From NCBI GenBank assembly GCA_902623785.1, contig CACNVG010000008.1, forward strand, positions 1-38,515: a stretch of DNA of 38,515 nt, read 5' to 3'. The stretch is from an uncultured Pelagibacteraceae bacterium. GTDB taxonomy: Bacteria; Pseudomonadota; Alphaproteobacteria; Pelagibacterales; Pelagibacteraceae. The translations under genes and the position numbers were made by a program. Of the stretch, positions 37,299 through 38,515 are shown piece after piece; position 1 is the first letter of the stretch; the number at the start of each line of letters is the position of its first letter. Under the pieces are notes generated by a model. The model was not told the origin of the DNA. It ran no database searches and worked only from the letters and a program-made list of their open reading frames with translations.

Positions 37299-38515
37299 TG
37301 TCAGACAAAATTGTAGTCCCAGTTTTAGGCGAAAGTATAACAGAGGCAACAGTAGCCAAATGGTTAAAAAATAAAGGTGATAGTGTTGAGGCTGACGAAC
37401 CTGTCGTAGAACTTGAAACTGATAAAGTAAATTTAGAAGTTCCATCTCCATCAGATGGAGTACTAAGCGAAATAAATGCACAAAATGGATCAACTGTTGA
37501 AGTGGGTGCTGTTCTTGGATCAATAATTGGCGGAAGTTCTCAAAAAGAGATTAGTGAAGATAAACCAAAAAAGGATGGACCAATTAAAAACGAGGATAAT
37601 GTTGTTAGCTTAAAAAAAGAAGCAGAATCAAAAGAAGTTGAGACAAAACTATTTGATAAAGAGGAAGAAATTTCAGAACCCGAAGATGATACAAAAAAGG
37701 AAGAACCATTAGTTCTTACTGAAGAAGTATCATTAAAAAAAGAGAAATCAAAAAAAACAATAGGTTTATCAATTTCCCCAGCTGTAAGAAAGATTGCTGC
37801 TGATAATAAAATTGATCTAAAAAAAATTCAAGGAACAGGCAAAGGTGGAAGAATTTCTAAAGGTGATTTATTAAGCTTAATGAATGTAAAGCCGGCCCCT
37901 TCTGAGCGAAAGATAAAATTTGGCCAAGAAGAAAAAATAAAGATGACAAGGCTAAGGCAGACAATTGCTAAAAGACTTAAACAAGCTCAAGATAATGCTG
38001 CAATGCTTACAACTTTTAATGAAGTTGATATGAGTGGTATAATTGAGATGAGAAAAGAAAATCAAAATGATTTTCAAGATAGGTTTGGGATTAAACTAGG
38101 ATTCATGTCATTTTTTGTAAAAGCTTGCATTGAAAGTCTAAAACTCTTTCCAGCAATTAATGCTGAAATCGAGGGAGAGAACATAATTTATAAGAACTAT
38201 TATAATATAAGTTTTGCAGTAGGCACCGAAAAAGGTCTTGTGGTTCCGGTCTTAAAAAATGCAGACGAAATGTCTTTTGCAGACATAGAAAAGAAAATTA
38301 AAGAATTGTCTGACAAAGCAAGAGATGGAAAGATTACAATTGACGATCTTCAAGGCGGAACATTTACTATCAGCAACGGCGGTGTCTATGGGTCAATGTT
38401 ATCAACACCTATTTTAAATTTACCTCAATCCGGAGTTTTAGGAATGCATAATATTGTAGAAAGGCCGCATGTGGTAAATGGTGAAATTAAAATAAGACCA
38501 ATAATGTATATAGCT
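37298..38515 (+). CDS. sucB: 2-oxoglutarate dehydrogenase E2 component (3' end outside window)
   Basis: The frame is open from the ATG at 37298 to the last base (406 codons), so the C-terminus lies outside. SucB transfers the succinyl group to CoA. Domains in order: a lipoyl domain (1-80) with lipoylated Lys43 in ETDKVNLEV; a long linker (about 85-150) rich in Lys and Glu; a peripheral-subunit-binding domain (about 154-190, SPAVRKIAADNKIDLKKI then GTGKGGRISKGDLL); a second short linker; and most of the catalytic domain (KMTRLRQTIAKRL onward, TFTISNGGVYGSM). The catalytic His-Asp motif would lie just past the window edge. The gene overlaps sucA by one base. Confidence 0.96.
   Translation, partial: MSDKIVVPVLGESITEATVAKWLKNKGDSVEADEPVVELETDKVNLEVPSPSDGVLSEINAQNGSTVEVGAVLGSIIGGSSQKEISEDKPKKDGPIKNEDNVVSLKKEAESKEVETKLFDKEEEISEPEDDTKKEEPLVLTEEVSLKKEKSKKTIGLSISPAVRKIAADNKIDLKKIQGTGKGGRISKGDLLSLMNVKPAPSERKIKFGQEEKIKMTRLRQTIAKRLKQAQDNAAMLTTFNEVDMSGIIEMRKENQNDFQDRFGIKLGFMSFFVKACIESLKLFPAINAEIEGENIIYKNYYNISFAVGTEKGLVVPVLKNADEMSFADIEKKIKELSDKARDGKITIDDLQGGTFTISNGGVYGSMLSTPILNLPQSGVLGMHNIVERPHVVNGEIKIRPIMYIA

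Overview
The window reads as a chromosomal segment of a SAR11-clade alphaproteobacterium (Candidatus Pelagibacter or a close relative). The reasons are strong A+T richness, near-continuous coding with gaps mostly under 50 bases and many 1-8 base start/stop overlaps, a DMSP demethylase gene (dmdA) in a dmdC-dmdB-hydrolase-dmdA cluster, and a structured leader in front of ffh of the kind reported for Pelagibacter. I see no rRNA, tRNA, insertion sequence, prophage, CRISPR array or other sign of recent transfer. The assignment rests on recognition, not on a database search.

Layout. (1) 1-8990 is a 2-hydroxy-acid/2-oxo-acid block on the + strand: two tandem FMN-dependent hydroxy-acid dehydrogenases (the first cut by the window edge), an aminotransferase, a GlcD-type FAD oxidase, a D-2-hydroxyacid dehydrogenase, and a TRAP transporter whose Tat-exported binding protein resembles the TakP oxo-acid type. 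A strong terminator hairpin separates the binding protein from its two permeases. (2) 8996-12208 holds an amidase, a 59-residue membrane protein, a DMT-family exporter and a membrane-anchored alpha/beta hydrolase. (3) 12200-13938 (- strand) carries ftsY and dapF. (4) 13939-17187 holds a divergent promoter region, a structured ffh leader RNA, then ffh-rpsP-trmD-rplS; both ribosomal proteins carry lysine/glutamate-rich C-terminal tails. (5) 17199-20309 is leuC-leuD-leuB. (6) 20344-25611 is the DMSP demethylation cluster. (7) 25627-38515 is asd followed by a TCA supercluster: sdhCDAB, mmsA, mdh, sucCD, sucA and the start of sucB, which runs off the window.

How the genes work together. The first block would import small 2-oxo or 2-hydroxy acids and oxidise both stereoisomers into the respiratory chain, with the aminotransferase linking 2-oxo acids to amino acids. 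The dmd cluster demethylates DMSP to methylmercaptopropionate (one-carbon units go to tetrahydrofolate), activates it with CoA and dehydrogenates it. MmsA and the TCA genes immediately downstream can take short-chain acyl carbon to acetyl-CoA and succinate.

Points most worth a second look: (a) SdhC and SdhD both lack the histidines that ligate heme b in E. coli complex II, while the quinone-site residues and all Fe-S cysteines remain, which predicts a heme-free succinate dehydrogenase; (b) the ffh leader can fold into three hairpins, with a possible pseudoknot and pairing of its 5' end to the ffh Shine-Dalgarno sequence; (c) the two tandem FMN enzymes deviate at different FMN-phosphate residues; (d) S16 ends in six copies of a nine-residue repeat; (e) an uncharacterised hydrolase is translationally coupled inside the dmd cluster.
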